Shown: positions 5,812 through 13,569, numbered from the stretch's first letter. The stretch: DNA of 28,620 nt from Pseudomonadota bacterium (GCA_023404705.1 JAEYAU010000252.1:1-28620), one strand, 5' to 3'. The notes: generated from the letters alone by a model not told the origin. Numbers and translations are program-made.

Positions 5812-7170
5812 TTACATGGCGCGAGGCCGCAATGTCACGCGCATGAAGCCACGCCCATGTCGCACGGCATCGAGATGAAGGTTCTCAACCTTTTCAATGC
5901 CAAGCTCCGCGCTTCGAGCTTCGAGCTTCTGCGAGAATTTCTTTTGCGAGATCGCGTACTCGCCAGCCGCTTCGGACCATTCCTTCCAACTCGCGTAGAG
6001 CTCGCTGGTGAGCAGCCCCTTCGCCTTGGGATCAACGACGCAGCATTCATTGAACCATTGTGTCAGGGTGTCCTCAGCAGACAAATATTCGCGCGTCGCC
6101 TCGCGTACGGATGTCGGAGGATTCAAACCCTCCTTCTGCCACATCAAGCATCCCTCGATCATCCAGGCTAGTATCCCGGCCCACTCCTTCTTGAGCTTCG
6201 CAATCAATCGCTTGTCGCGCTGCTTCTCGGGGATGGTCACCGTAAAGGGGAGCAGGTGGAAGCGTCGGCGTATCGCCTCATCGACTGACCGCAGCCCCGG
6301 CTTGTGGTTGCCGGAGAGCCATAGCTTGAATTGCGGTTCGTACTCAAAGAAGTCCTGACGCATGAAGCGCGCGGTGATGCGTTCCCCGCCGGTCAGCGTC
6401 TTGATCTTGCTCTCATCCCAGCCGCGCCCCTCTTCGGTTTCGCTCGCAATTACCATCCGCGCTCCACGCAGCATGGCCAAATCGGTCGGGTGCTCCTCCG
6501 ATTTCTGCGCTGTGAAGGTCCGCATTGGCGCAGTCCGGGCATAGCTGCCGAGGATCTTTCCGATCGTCTCGATGGTCGTGCTCTTACCATTCGCCCCGCT
6601 GCCGTATGCGAAGAACAGCCCGTGCTCGCGCGTCTCACCGGTAAGGGTGTAGCCGAACGCTATCTGTAGAAAGCGGATAAGATCATCGTCACCGTTCGTA
6701 ATCAGCTTCAGGTGTTCCAGCCAGCGCGGGCACTTCCCGCTGGGCGCCACAGCCGTCATCTTCGTCATGTAGTCCTCAGGGCGATGCGGCCGAACCTCGC
6801 CCGTCTTCAGGTCCACGACGCCCGTAGGCGTGTTCAACAGCCAAGGGTCCGTGTCCCACTGGTCAACAGTCGCGGCAATGCGGCGGTCGGCCTTCGCGAT
6901 TTTTTCGATAGCGGCGAAGGTCCGGGCGCTCTTGAGTTCCTTGTTCTTCTTATTCGAGGCGCGCGCCAGAGCCTTGCACACCTCTCGCGCGAGATCGAAG
7001 GCGAGATAGGTCTCCTCCTCGCGCCAACAGCCGTCGGCGTACTTCATCCAACTGCCCCACTTCGCCACATAGCGTAGCTCGCCCCCGTGTCGCTCGCAGA
7101 AGCGGTCGGCCAGATCGGATTCAGAGAAGAGCGGCGAGGGCTTGCCGTCTTCCACGGACATATCGTTCAT
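5812..7170 (-). CDS. P4/D5-type primase-helicase (SF3 helicase)
   Basis: 452 residues. The N-terminal half contains a D5-type segment with WDTDPWLLNTPTGVVDLKTG (about 104-123), typical of phage/plasmid P4-family replication proteins. The helicase domain follows, with Walker A YGSGANGKST (189-198), Walker B-type MVIASETEEG (about 240-249) and a sensor region with KLWLSGNHKPGLRSVDEAIRRRF. The C-terminus looks like a winged-helix segment. It should unwind the origin and drive replication of the element. The start overlaps the primase stop (ATGA) and has a strong AAGGAGAGG site. The primase activity itself is probably in the upstream Toprim protein, so the two may act as a split primase/helicase. 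It looks intact. Confidence 0.9.
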   Translation of the reverse strand: MNDMSVEDGKPSPLFSESDLADRFCERHGGELRYVAKWGSWMKYADGCWREEETYLAFDLAREVCKALARASNKKNKELKSARTFAAIEKIAKADRRIAATVDQWDTDPWLLNTPTGVVDLKTGEVRPHRPEDYMTKMTAVAPSGKCPRWLEHLKLITNGDDDLIRFLQIAFGYTLTGETREHGLFFAYGSGANGKSTTIETIGKILGSYARTAPMRTFTAQKSEEHPTDLAMLRGARMVIASETEEGRGWDESKIKTLTGGERITARFMRQDFFEYEPQFKLWLSGNHKPGLRSVDEAIRRRFHLLPFTVTIPEKQRDKRLIAKLKKEWAGILAWMIEGCLMWQKEGLNPPTSVREATREYLSAEDTLTQWFNECCVVDPKAKGLLTSELYASWKEWSEAAGEYAISQKKFSQKLEARSAELGIEKVENLHLDAVRHGRGFMRVTLRPRAM

Positions 7171-8174
7171 TTATTCCTCTCCTTGACGATGTCGTTGAAG
7201 TCTCGACCCGTGCCCTCCGGGATCAGCTTCAGTACCTCGCGGCGTGCGTCGCACCAGCGCTGCGAGCAGGCTTCTGCCGTCTCTCTTCCAACTCCGCTCT
7301 TGTCGTTATCGACCAAGATCACCAGCCGCCGTATGCCCCGGACGACTGGGAAGTACTCAACATTGTTCGCGACCGTCAGCGCCCAAGCTGGCCGCAACGG
7401 TTGCGCATCGCGCGGGTTCTCCAGATAGAGCGCGGCGGAGAGCACCGTTTCGATGCCCTCGCCGATCACCAGCCGGTCGCCTTCGCGCGGCCAGAGCTTG
7501 ATCGCGGCGCGCGCGATCGGCCCGAGGGCCATGCGCCTCATCGCGCGGCCGCTCGACGTGATCCAGGTGCGGTGGACCGCGCGCGGCTCGTCGTTGATGA
7601 CATCGCGGAACAGCGCGAGCATCGCGCCGCGTGCGCCCTCGCGGCCGAAGGGACAGCGCGGGTGATAGCGCAGCACCTCATCGACGTTCGGCGGCAGGTC
7701 GTGTATCGCCCGCGCGGCGAGATAGCCCTCCACGGGCGAGCCGCGCACCGACACGGCTTCCTCCCAGAGGCGGAAGCCTCTTGCCGCCCGCTCGGCCTTC
7801 AATTGCCGTTCGCGCTCGGCCGCCGTGCGCCGCGCCTGCGCCTCGCGCTCAGGGTCGAATTGTTCTTCCGAACGGGCCGACCCGCTGGCGCCGCAATAGA
7901 AGCAATGCCACGTCGCGGAGCCGAACGAGAGGCGCTTGACCTGGAAGCGCGTCGAGTCAGGCTTGTCCGGGCCGCAATAGGGGCAGGGCACGTTGAAGGT
8001 GCCCACAGTGCCGCCGGTCAGCTCCTCGATCTCGTCCCAGGTGAGGTCACGGTCGTCATCGATCGAGATCGCGCGAGGCGCTTCACCGTAAAGCCAACTC
8101 CGTTGCGAACTGGGGAGGCGCGGGTTGAGATCGTGGTCCCGGCAGAACATGCCGTACTCCTTCCACGCGCCCAT
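7167..8174 (-). CDS. Toprim-domain DNA primase-like protein
   Basis: 335 residues starting MGAWKEYGMFCRDHD at 8174. Longer frames exist upstream, but this ATG overlaps the previous stop by one base (TGATG) with GGAGGG 7 nt ahead. A zinc ribbon is visible at CPYC (64-67) and CFYC (91-94). A charged linker of about 40 residues follows. The Toprim-like domain has IGEGIETVL (catalytic Glu) and LVILVDNDKSG (the acidic pair in a DxD-like motif). It probably makes RNA primers for replication of the element, together with the coupled SF3 helicase. The C-terminus (GRDFNDIVKE) is typical of these phage Toprim proteins. Confidence 0.85.
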   Translation of the reverse strand: MGAWKEYGMFCRDHDLNPRLPSSQRSWLYGEAPRAISIDDDRDLTWDEIEELTGGTVGTFNVPCPYCGPDKPDSTRFQVKRLSFGSATWHCFYCGASGSARSEEQFDPEREAQARRTAAERERQLKAERAARGFRLWEEAVSVRGSPVEGYLAARAIHDLPPNVDEVLRYHPRCPFGREGARGAMLALFRDVINDEPRAVHRTWITSSGRAMRRMALGPIARAAIKLWPREGDRLVIGEGIETVLSAALYLENPRDAQPLRPAWALTVANNVEYFPVVRGIRRLVILVDNDKSGVGRETAEACSQRWCDARREVLKLIPEGTGRDFNDIVKERNK

Positions 8175-8557
8175 CACCGCACCCTCCGACGCCGGAACCA
8201 TGCGGACCACTTGTCCGCGTAGCGGTCGGCATCCGCGTCGCGCTGCCAGCCTTCGCCGCGTGGTGGCACGACCCGGAAGAGATGAACGGGGCCTTCCCAG
8301 TCCTCGAAGGTGCGTACACGCGTGGCCTCTACGATCCAGTACGCGCCAACCTCGACCACAGTCACGGTGAGCGACTTGTGCTCCCACTCGGGCCTGTTGT
8401 CAGGCACCACATGCTCGGCCCCCGTCGCATCGACGTGCAACAGGTATCGGTCGCCAACCTGCCAGGCGTGGCCGTTCAAGCTGAAGAGGGGCGCGGCCTG
8501 CGTGATCGCCAAGGCGCGCACCTCGATGTCGGGCGCGGCGTTCGCTTTTCTCCGCAT
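8174..8557 (-). CDS. hypothetical element protein
   Basis: 127 residues. The central part reads as beta-rich (GDRYLLHVD, SLTVTVVEVGAYWIVEATRV). The C-terminus is basic and Trp-rich (DKWSAWFRRRRVR). No signal peptide, TM helix or recognised domain. It is sandwiched between the HTH gene and the primase gene and coupled to the latter by a 1-nt overlap, so an early replication or control function is plausible. I do not recognise it. Confidence 0.7.
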   Translation of the reverse strand: MRRKANAAPDIEVRALAITQAAPLFSLNGHAWQVGDRYLLHVDATGAEHVVPDNRPEWEHKSLTVTVVEVGAYWIVEATRVRTFEDWEGPVHLFRVVPPRGEGWQRDADADRYADKWSAWFRRRRVR

Positions 8558-8560
8558 GGG

Positions 8561-8932
8561 CTATGCTCCCGCCTGGGCCGGAGCGCGGCGTTTCGGTCGC
8601 TTGCGCGCGGCGCCGCTGCGCCTGCCGGCCTCCCTCAGCCGTTCGGCGCGCGCCTCGTGCTCATCCTTCAGCTTTGGCGCTTCCCGGTCATTCACCTCCT
8701 CCATGCGCCGCTGCCACTCCGCCCGCGCCCGCGCCGTGATGCGGACTATCGGCGAGCCGGGGATGCGTAACTCGCGCGGGCCGCGACCGTCGCGGCGCCA
8801 CTTGTGATAAGTCGATGCTGATATGCGCTCAGCTTCGCAGAACTCGCGGATGGTGTAACTGCGCTCGTCAGCGAACAGGTCGCGCGGCTCAATCTCCCCG
8901 CTCGCGGCGAGGCCGTTCTTCTCGGGCTTCAT
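8561..8932 (-). CDS. excisionase/AlpA-like winged-HTH protein
   Basis: 123 residues. Residues about 25-75 form a MerR/excisionase-type DNA-binding fold: YTIREFCEAERISASTYHKW, a wing with GRGPRELRIPGSP, then IVRITARARAEW. The rest is a highly basic Arg/Ala tail, probably disordered. It starts 11 nt after the AlpA stop, with AGGGGG ahead of its ATG, so the element has two adjacent HTH regulators of related fold. One could act as recombination directionality factor and the other as transcription regulator; the sequence does not say which. Confidence 0.75.
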   Translation of the reverse strand: MKPEKNGLAASGEIEPRDLFADERSYTIREFCEAERISASTYHKWRRDGRGPRELRIPGSPIVRITARARAEWQRRMEEVNDREAPKLKDEHEARAERLREAGRRSGAARKRPKRRAPAQAGA

Positions 8933-8942
8933 GGCCGGCCCC

Positions 8943-9227
8943 CTACGCTTTAGACCGGCGTGCGGTGCGCGGCTTCGCAGATCGACCGCTCTTCGAGGAG
9001 CGATCGGTCTGCGCCTTCGCCTCGACCCAGGCGATGATGTCAGCCTCGCGCCAGGCGAGCTTTCGCGCGGAGAGCCGGATAGGTGCGGGGAACAGCCCCT
9101 CCTTCACCATCTTGCGCAGGTGAGTGGGCCCGTAGGAGAGGCCCATCGCACGGAGGCCGTGCGGGTCGATCAGGCGTAGCTCTGAGGAGGATTTCGCGCG
9201 GGCGCGACCGAGTGTCGATGTAATCAT
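8943..9227 (-). CDS. AlpA-family regulator
   Basis: 94 residues starting MITSTLGRARAKSS at 9227, chosen for the GAGG 9 nt upstream and because the longer frame overlaps the integrase gene and is low-complexity. The AlpA fold is clear: RLIDPHGLRAMGLSYGPTHL, then KMVKEGLFPAPIRLSARKLAWREADIIAWVEAK (about 18-72). AlpA proteins in P4-like and PICI elements activate excision or satellite genes. Right after the domain lies a 12-residue insert (TDRSSKSGRSA), encoded by the palindromic element at 8977-9012, then a basic tail. First gene after the integrase in the leftward series. Confidence 0.85.
   Translation of the reverse strand: MITSTLGRARAKSSSELRLIDPHGLRAMGLSYGPTHLRKMVKEGLFPAPIRLSARKLAWREADIIAWVEAKAQTDRSSKSGRSAKPRTARRSKA
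8977..9012. repeat. GCAGACCG...CTGC palindromic element, copy 3 (in-frame in alpA)
   Basis: A 36-nt inverted repeat with arms GCAGATCGACCGCTC and GAGCGATCGGTCTGC around TTCGAG. It is translated in frame in the AlpA gene. It is about 5.8 kb from copy 2, and the encoded SSKSGRSA segment is identical. Confidence 0.85.
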
Positions 9228-9394
9228 AGCAACAAGCCTCGCAGGCTGAGAGCGCGAAGGCCGTTGCCCAGACGGCGCCTTGCACTCGACGGTTTCAGCA
9301 CTGCGGGCCCTGTTGCTCGGCCCGACGGGTCGAGTTTCGCCGATTTCGGCTGAACTGGAAAGGCTCTTTTTCGACTCGCGACCGCTATAGGCGG

Positions 9395-10666
9395 TCAGCC
9401 GCGAATTCGCGTGACTTTCGCGGGCGACTTCACGCCGAAGCGCGGCGCACCCGCGCGAATGGCGTCGGCCACATAGCTCGGGCTGAGGTGGCCGTAATGT
9501 CGCTCCACCATGATCGTGCTCCCGTGCCCGAGGTTCTTCGCCACCACCATGAGCGGCACGCCGTTCATCACGCACAACGACGCGTAGGTGTGGCGTAGCC
9601 CGTGGAAACTGATTGGCGGCCGCAGCTTCGCGCGTTCGTTCGCCTCGCGCATCGGGCGGCCCTGTTGCGCGGCGTTCCAACCCTCACCATCGGCGCGGCG
9701 GAAGATCAACTGGTCACCAGCGCGGCCAGCAGTCGCCTCCGCGAAGAACGCCGCACCCTCCTCAGTGAGCACCACATGGCGGTCGCGCCCCGATTTGGAC
9801 CGGCGAATGTGCACGGTCCCGCTGTCCGGGTTGAAGTCGCGCACCGTCAGCCGCGTCAATTCAGAGTAGCGCGCCCCGGTCTCGAGCGCCGCGCGCACCA
9901 TCGGCCGGAACTGCGGATCGGTCGCGTTGAGCAATCTCATCGCTTCCTCGACCGTCAGGTATCGCACCCGCGCGACATCGACAGCGCGAAATGGCTTGAC
10001 GCGACGGCCCCACGCCTCGTTGACGGTGACCTTGCCCTCATCGAACGCGTGATTGAGCGCGGCCTTGAGGATCGTCAGCACACGGTTCGCGCTCGACTGC
10101 CGGCGCCGGATCGCCTCCGCGTCCTCCCCTGGTGCCGCGCGAAACTGCCGCTTGTCCTTCTTCGAGCGCAGCATGGCAGGCGCCTTGGCGAGGTCGGCGA
10201 GCCACTTGCGGATCTGCGCGCTGGTCAGCTTCTCGACTTCGATTTCGCCGAGCTTGGGCAGAATGTGCGCGTTGGCGCGACCAGCCGTCTCATTGATGCG
10301 CTGACCGCGCGAGTCGAGGAACGCGATGTAGGCCTCGACGGCCTGCTTAACGGTGAGGGGGCTACTCGGCTTGTCCTGGTCACGGGCGCGGCGCTGGGCT
10401 TGGTCATAGCTCAGCACGTTCACGCCATCCGCGTCAGAGAAGTCATCGGCCACGCCGATGGTGGTCGTCTTGTAGTGGCCAATGCCGCGCTCGTCTGTGC
10501 CCTGGTACACCCGCTTCAGCCAGACCCCGGGCACGGCCTTGCGAGTGCGGCGATAGCCGAGCGCGAGGCGGCCCGGGTCGAGGGCGCGCCAGTGGTGTTT
10601 GCCGGCGCGCAGGCGGTCGCGCGCGGTGCGGGTTTCGAGCTCACTGTAACGAATGCGACGGGCCAT
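9395..10666 (-). CDS. int: tyrosine-recombinase integrase
   Basis: 423 residues. The N-terminal arm-binding region (about 20-90) and SAM-like core-binding domain (about 103-215) precede the catalytic domain. Catalytic residues are visible: R266 (TGARYSEL), K291 (RRSKSGRDRH), H355 and R358 (SFHGLRHTYAS), H381 (LGHGSTIMVERHYGHL) and nucleophile Y391. All are present, so the enzyme should be active. It catalyses site-specific integration and excision at the tRNA-Glu site 147 bp upstream of its start. AGGAG lies 7 nt before the ATG. RAACT iterons sit between its start and the attachment core, where arm sites or operators are expected. A short hairpin (GACCGC/GCGGTC) overlaps its stop. Confidence 0.95.
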   Translation of the reverse strand: MARRIRYSELETRTARDRLRAGKHHWRALDPGRLALGYRRTRKAVPGVWLKRVYQGTDERGIGHYKTTTIGVADDFSDADGVNVLSYDQAQRRARDQDKPSSPLTVKQAVEAYIAFLDSRGQRINETAGRANAHILPKLGEIEVEKLTSAQIRKWLADLAKAPAMLRSKKDKRQFRAAPGEDAEAIRRRQSSANRVLTILKAALNHAFDEGKVTVNEAWGRRVKPFRAVDVARVRYLTVEEAMRLLNATDPQFRPMVRAALETGARYSELTRLTVRDFNPDSGTVHIRRSKSGRDRHVVLTEEGAAFFAEATAGRAGDQLIFRRADGEGWNAAQQGRPMREANERAKLRPPISFHGLRHTYASLCVMNGVPLMVVAKNLGHGSTIMVERHYGHLSPSYVADAIRAGAPRFGVKSPAKVTRIRG

Positions 10667-10717
10667 GGGAGGGCTCCTACATCAGCCCGAGTCGAAAATC
10701 ATCAAAAATCCCCGGTC

Positions 10718-10742
10718 GAACTGGGGCAAACTCGGGCGAACT
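10718..10742 (+). repeat. RAACT iterons, cluster C (3 copies, 10-bp pitch)
   Basis: GAACT, AAACT and GAACT start at 10718, 10728 and 10738. The cluster is 52-76 nt upstream of the integrase start and 70 nt from the attachment core. Likely integrase arm sites, excisionase sites or an operator. Confidence 0.75.
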
Positions 10743-10779
10743 CAACCGCTTGTATTTTCGCGCTTTTTGGCCTCGAAGG

Positions 10780-10794
10780 AAACTGAAACGAACT
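10780..10794 (+). repeat. RAACT iterons, cluster D (2 copies, 10-bp pitch)
   Basis: AAACT at 10780 and GAACT at 10790. The 15-mer is identical to 5641-5655 in cluster B, almost 5 kb away. Confidence 0.75.
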
Positions 10795-10812
10795 GGAAAA
10801 CGCTGTAAAATC

Positions 10813-10859
10813 GCCCTCTCAAGGCTGAAACAGGGGTTCGATTCCCCTAGGGAGCGCCA
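10813..10859 (+). other. attachment site: 3' fragment of tRNA-Glu(CTC)
   Basis: The sequence is a tRNA 3' half: anticodon loop CTCTCAA (anticodon CTC), stem GGCTG, variable bases, T-arm AGGGG-TTCGATT-CCCCT, acceptor strand AGGGAGC, discriminator G and encoded CCA. No 5' half precedes it. The bases before GCC (TC at 10811-10812) cannot pair with CTG of the anticodon stem, so host identity should begin at about 10813. This marks the right end of the element. The complete tRNA-Glu gene should lie beyond the left edge of the window, at the other junction. Confidence 0.85.
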
Positions 10860-10878
10860 ATTTCCTCGGTTTCGGCCC

Positions 10879-11790
10879 TCACTCCAGACCCAGCAGCCCC
10901 GCCGCGTTCGTGCCGACGAGCCGGCGGATATCCGCCGCCTGGACTTGCAGATCCAGCAGCATGCGGACGATCTGGCGGAAGCCGTCGACGGGGCGGGGAT
11001 TGTCGAGCAGGCCGAGATCCGAGGAAAGGATCGTGCGGTCCACGCCGGCGACCTCGATCAGGTGGGCGAGATCTTCGGCGCTGAACTTCTTCGCCTTGCC
11101 ATTGGCGAACATGCAGATCGAGTGCTCCATATAGGCGCCGGCGGCGACGAGCTGGCGGATGTCCGCGTCGGTGCAGCCGACGATGTAGGTCGGGTGATTG
11201 ACCAGCATCTTCTTCACGCCACGGCGCTTGGCTTCGTCGAACAGCAGGTGCAGCTCGCGCGCGGGCAGGTGGCCGCCCGCCAGGATGATGTCGGCCTGCG
11301 CGATGATGTCGAGGCAGGCCTTTGCGCCGTCGTGAACGGCGCCGTTGGCATCGAGCGCGCTGAGCGGGATCGGATCGAGCATCTTGCGCGACGTCTTCGG
11401 GAAGGTCTTGCCCTGTCCGCTGAGCTGCACGATGTGGTTCGCGGCCGAGAGCGTCGGCATCCAGATGATCTTCGCGCCGATGCTCGCCGCGTGGTCGACG
11501 GCATGCGGGTTGAAGCCGCCATTCGCGTTGTTGAGCACCAGCCCCGAGAACAGGCGCACGCCGGTGTCGGGAAACAGCCGCTCGAGCAGCACCGCGTGCG
11601 GCACGCCGAGATAGAAGTGATCCTTGTAGAGCAGCGCGCGGAAGCCCGCGGCCGCGCAGTCCATCATGGCGTCGTAGTGGTCGAGCACGCGCGGCATCGC
11701 GGCCGGCCCGCTGTGACAATGCAGATCGACGGCGCCGGCCAGCAGCGCGCTCACCTCGTCGTCGCGCGCGTCCGTCTCACTGACGGCCAT
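10879..11790 (-). CDS. DUF6282-family metal-dependent hydrolase
   Basis: 303 residues. Motifs suit an amidohydrolase-like TIM barrel: DLHCHSGPAAMPR near residue 25 (HxH metal site), LYKDHF (about 56), GGHLPAREL, LVNHP (about 198) and a late SSDLG (about 258). DUF6282 proteins are annotated as amidohydrolases of unknown substrate. It starts inside the end of the cupin gene (14-nt overlap) with GGGAGAG 5 nt before the ATG, so it is the last gene of the leftward operon aldolase - cupin - hydrolase. It probably hydrolyses an intermediate of the same pathway. This is the first chromosomal gene outside the mobile element. Confidence 0.8.
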   Translation of the reverse strand: MAVSETDARDDEVSALLAGAVDLHCHSGPAAMPRVLDHYDAMMDCAAAGFRALLYKDHFYLGVPHAVLLERLFPDTGVRLFSGLVLNNANGGFNPHAVDHAASIGAKIIWMPTLSAANHIVQLSGQGKTFPKTSRKMLDPIPLSALDANGAVHDGAKACLDIIAQADIILAGGHLPARELHLLFDEAKRRGVKKMLVNHPTYIVGCTDADIRQLVAAGAYMEHSICMFANGKAKKFSAEDLAHLIEVAGVDRTILSSDLGLLDNPRPVDGFRQIVRMLLDLQVQAADIRRLVGTNAAGLLGLE

Positions 11791-12697
11791 CGGACTCTCC
11801 CGGCATGGGATAGTCGTCGGCGTTGACGACCCAGCCCGGCTTGGACGCGAAATCCATGCGCGGCGGGCAGAAGATGTCGACCAGCTGATTGAGGCCTTCG
11901 CCGACCGACCGGGACGTGTGAATGGCCGGCGGCGGGATCACGGCGATCGAGGGCGCCGCGCAGTATTCGTGGTCGTCGTCGCGCCACTTGGTCATGTCGG
12001 GAATCCACGGCCAGCGGATGTCGTGGATATAGGCGCCTTCCAGGGCGAGCGAGCATTGCTCGAAATCGTCGTGATGGTGCGGCGAGAGCTTGGTCACGTC
12101 GCGCAGGCCGTGCCGCGGCTCCAGATAGTTCACCATGAAGGTGGAGCCGCGGAAGATGCGGCCGAAGCGTCCGTCCTGCGCTTTCACCTCGAGGCTATAG
12201 GCGTGGATGCGGTTGGCGCGCGGCGCCGGCCAGGGCGCGAAGGGTGGGATGTTCGGATGCGGCTGCGCATAGGACGCGGCGTTGTTGCATCTGGCCGTCA
12301 TGTCGGCCGATTGCGTCGTGAACATGCGGATGACGCGGCCGCCGTTCTGAACCACGACGCTGCTGCGGCCCGGCGGCACGAAGGCGACCGAGTAGCCCGC
12401 AACGCTGCGCGTGTCGGTGGCCGCGGAGATCTCCGCACCGGTCGACGCGTCCGGCAGCAGCACCACGTATTCGTCGGGCTGCGCCTCGCGCACGAAGCGC
12501 GCGCCGGGCTTCGCCTCGCTGTAGGCGATGACGAAGTTCTGGCCGCGCGCGTACCAGGTGCGGCCGTTTGCGTCGTCCTCCTGCGGCGCGGTCTCGTAGA
12601 ACTTGGCGTATTCGGCGCCCGCAAAGTCGGCAGGGGCCGGCGCCTTGGCGGCGGAGGGATTGGCCAGCGCGGAGCGCGGATCGGATTTGGGGTACAT
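11777..12697 (-). CDS. cupin-like protein of the aldolase operon
   Basis: 306 residues. Two beta-rich halves can be seen. The N-terminal half has EAQPDEYVVLLPDA and SVAFVPPGRSSVVVQNGGRVIRMF. The C-terminal half has LSPHHHDDFEQCSLALEGAYIHDIRWP and AIHTSRSVGEGLNQLVDIFCPPRMDF. HHHDDFEQ with a later His resembles the metal-binding motif of a cupin, so a bicupin fold is likely. No signal peptide. It starts 15 nt after the aldolase stop with GGAGAA ahead of its ATG. It may be an isomerase, dioxygenase or lyase for the substrate; the sequence does not decide. Confidence 0.65.
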   Translation of the reverse strand: MYPKSDPRSALANPSAAKAPAPADFAGAEYAKFYETAPQEDDANGRTWYARGQNFVIAYSEAKPGARFVREAQPDEYVVLLPDASTGAEISAATDTRSVAGYSVAFVPPGRSSVVVQNGGRVIRMFTTQSADMTARCNNAASYAQPHPNIPPFAPWPAPRANRIHAYSLEVKAQDGRFGRIFRGSTFMVNYLEPRHGLRDVTKLSPHHHDDFEQCSLALEGAYIHDIRWPWIPDMTKWRDDDHEYCAAPSIAVIPPPAIHTSRSVGEGLNQLVDIFCPPRMDFASKPGWVVNADDYPMPGESDGRQ

Positions 12698-12712
12698 GTT
12701 CTTCTCCTGGCC

Positions 12713-13492
12713 TCAAGCTGCGGGCTTGGCGAAATCCTTGAGCACCTGCGCGGCGGCGCGGCGCATCAGGCCCTGGTCGGACGAGACGATGAAGGCGCTG
12801 GCGCCGAGGAGCTGGAAGCCTTCGGCCTCGTCCGCCGCATTGACCATGACGCAGACCGGCTTGCCGGCGGCGCGCGCCGCGCTGGTGATGCGCTCGACCG
12901 CTTGCTGAATGACCGGCGCGGTGTTGGACGGCGCGCCGAACGCGACCGTGAGATCGCCGCGTCCGATGAAGAAGCCGTCGACGCCATCGACCTTCACGAT
13001 CTGCTCGATGTTCTCGACTGCCTCCGGATCCTCGATCATCGCGATGACGGTGGTCTGCGCATCGGCGGCATCGACGTTCTGCCACACCGGCGTCGCGCCA
13101 TAGCGTCCGGAGCGCGCCGAGCCCGAATAGCCGCGCTTGCCGCCGCGGTAGCGGCTCGCCGCCGCAACGCTCTGCGCGATCTGGACGCTGGCGACATGCG
13201 GGACGAGCACGCCGGTGGCGCCACAGTCCAGCACCGAGAGGATGCCGGCCGGAGTGGCGCTCGGCACGCGCACGATCCCGGCGGTTCCGCTCGCGCGCGC
13301 AGCCAGCAATGCGATGTCGATGGACTCGCGATTGAATGGCGCGTGCTCCTCGTCGATGACCACGAAGTCGAAGCCGAGATCGCCCAGGATCTCGATTGCG
13401 TGCGGAGTCGGCGTCTTGATGAAGGTGCCGACCAGGCGCTCGCCCGCGGCGAAGCGCTGGCGGAACGGAGCGGGACGGGCTGGCGTGGTCAC
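12713..13492 (-). CDS. HpcH/HpaI-type class II aldolase
   Basis: About 259 residues from a GTG at 13492 (MTTPARPAPFRQRFAAGE). The frame remains open to 13570, but that extension lies over the operator of the divergent regulator and is not conserved-looking. Family motifs: GTFIKTPTPHAIEILGDLGFDFVVIDEEHAPF (about 20-50), metal-binding Glu in MIEDPEAVENI, and GFFIGRGDLTVAFG with the second acidic ligand. HpaI-type enzymes cleave 4-hydroxy-2-oxo acids to pyruvate or a related keto acid plus an aldehyde. First gene of the leftward operon, divergent from the iclR-type gene, which probably controls it. The real substrate is unknown. Confidence 0.85.
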   Translation of the reverse strand: MTTPARPAPFRQRFAAGERLVGTFIKTPTPHAIEILGDLGFDFVVIDEEHAPFNRESIDIALLAARASGTAGIVRVPSATPAGILSVLDCGATGVLVPHVASVQIAQSVAAASRYRGGKRGYSGSARSGRYGATPVWQNVDAADAQTTVIAMIEDPEAVENIEQIVKVDGVDGFFIGRGDLTVAFGAPSNTAPVIQQAVERITSAARAAGKPVCVMVNAADEAEGFQLLGASAFIVSSDQGLMRRAAAQVLKDFAKPAA

Positions 13493-13569
13493 GTGTCGGA
13501 TCCTGTGCGCGATGGCGGCCGATGCAGGTTGCAAACCGCGGGGGCGCATTCCAGTATCGCCTGCGATCA

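Noticed and set aside
9376..9395. Intrinsic terminator at the integrase stop
   Set aside because: GACCGC/GCGGTC can form a 6-bp stem overlapping the stop, but no T-tract follows on the minus strand, so I only mention it with the integrase.
10813..10859. Complete tRNA gene
   Set aside because: Only the 3' half is present; no D-arm or 5' acceptor strand precedes it, so it is the displaced att copy rather than a functional tRNA.
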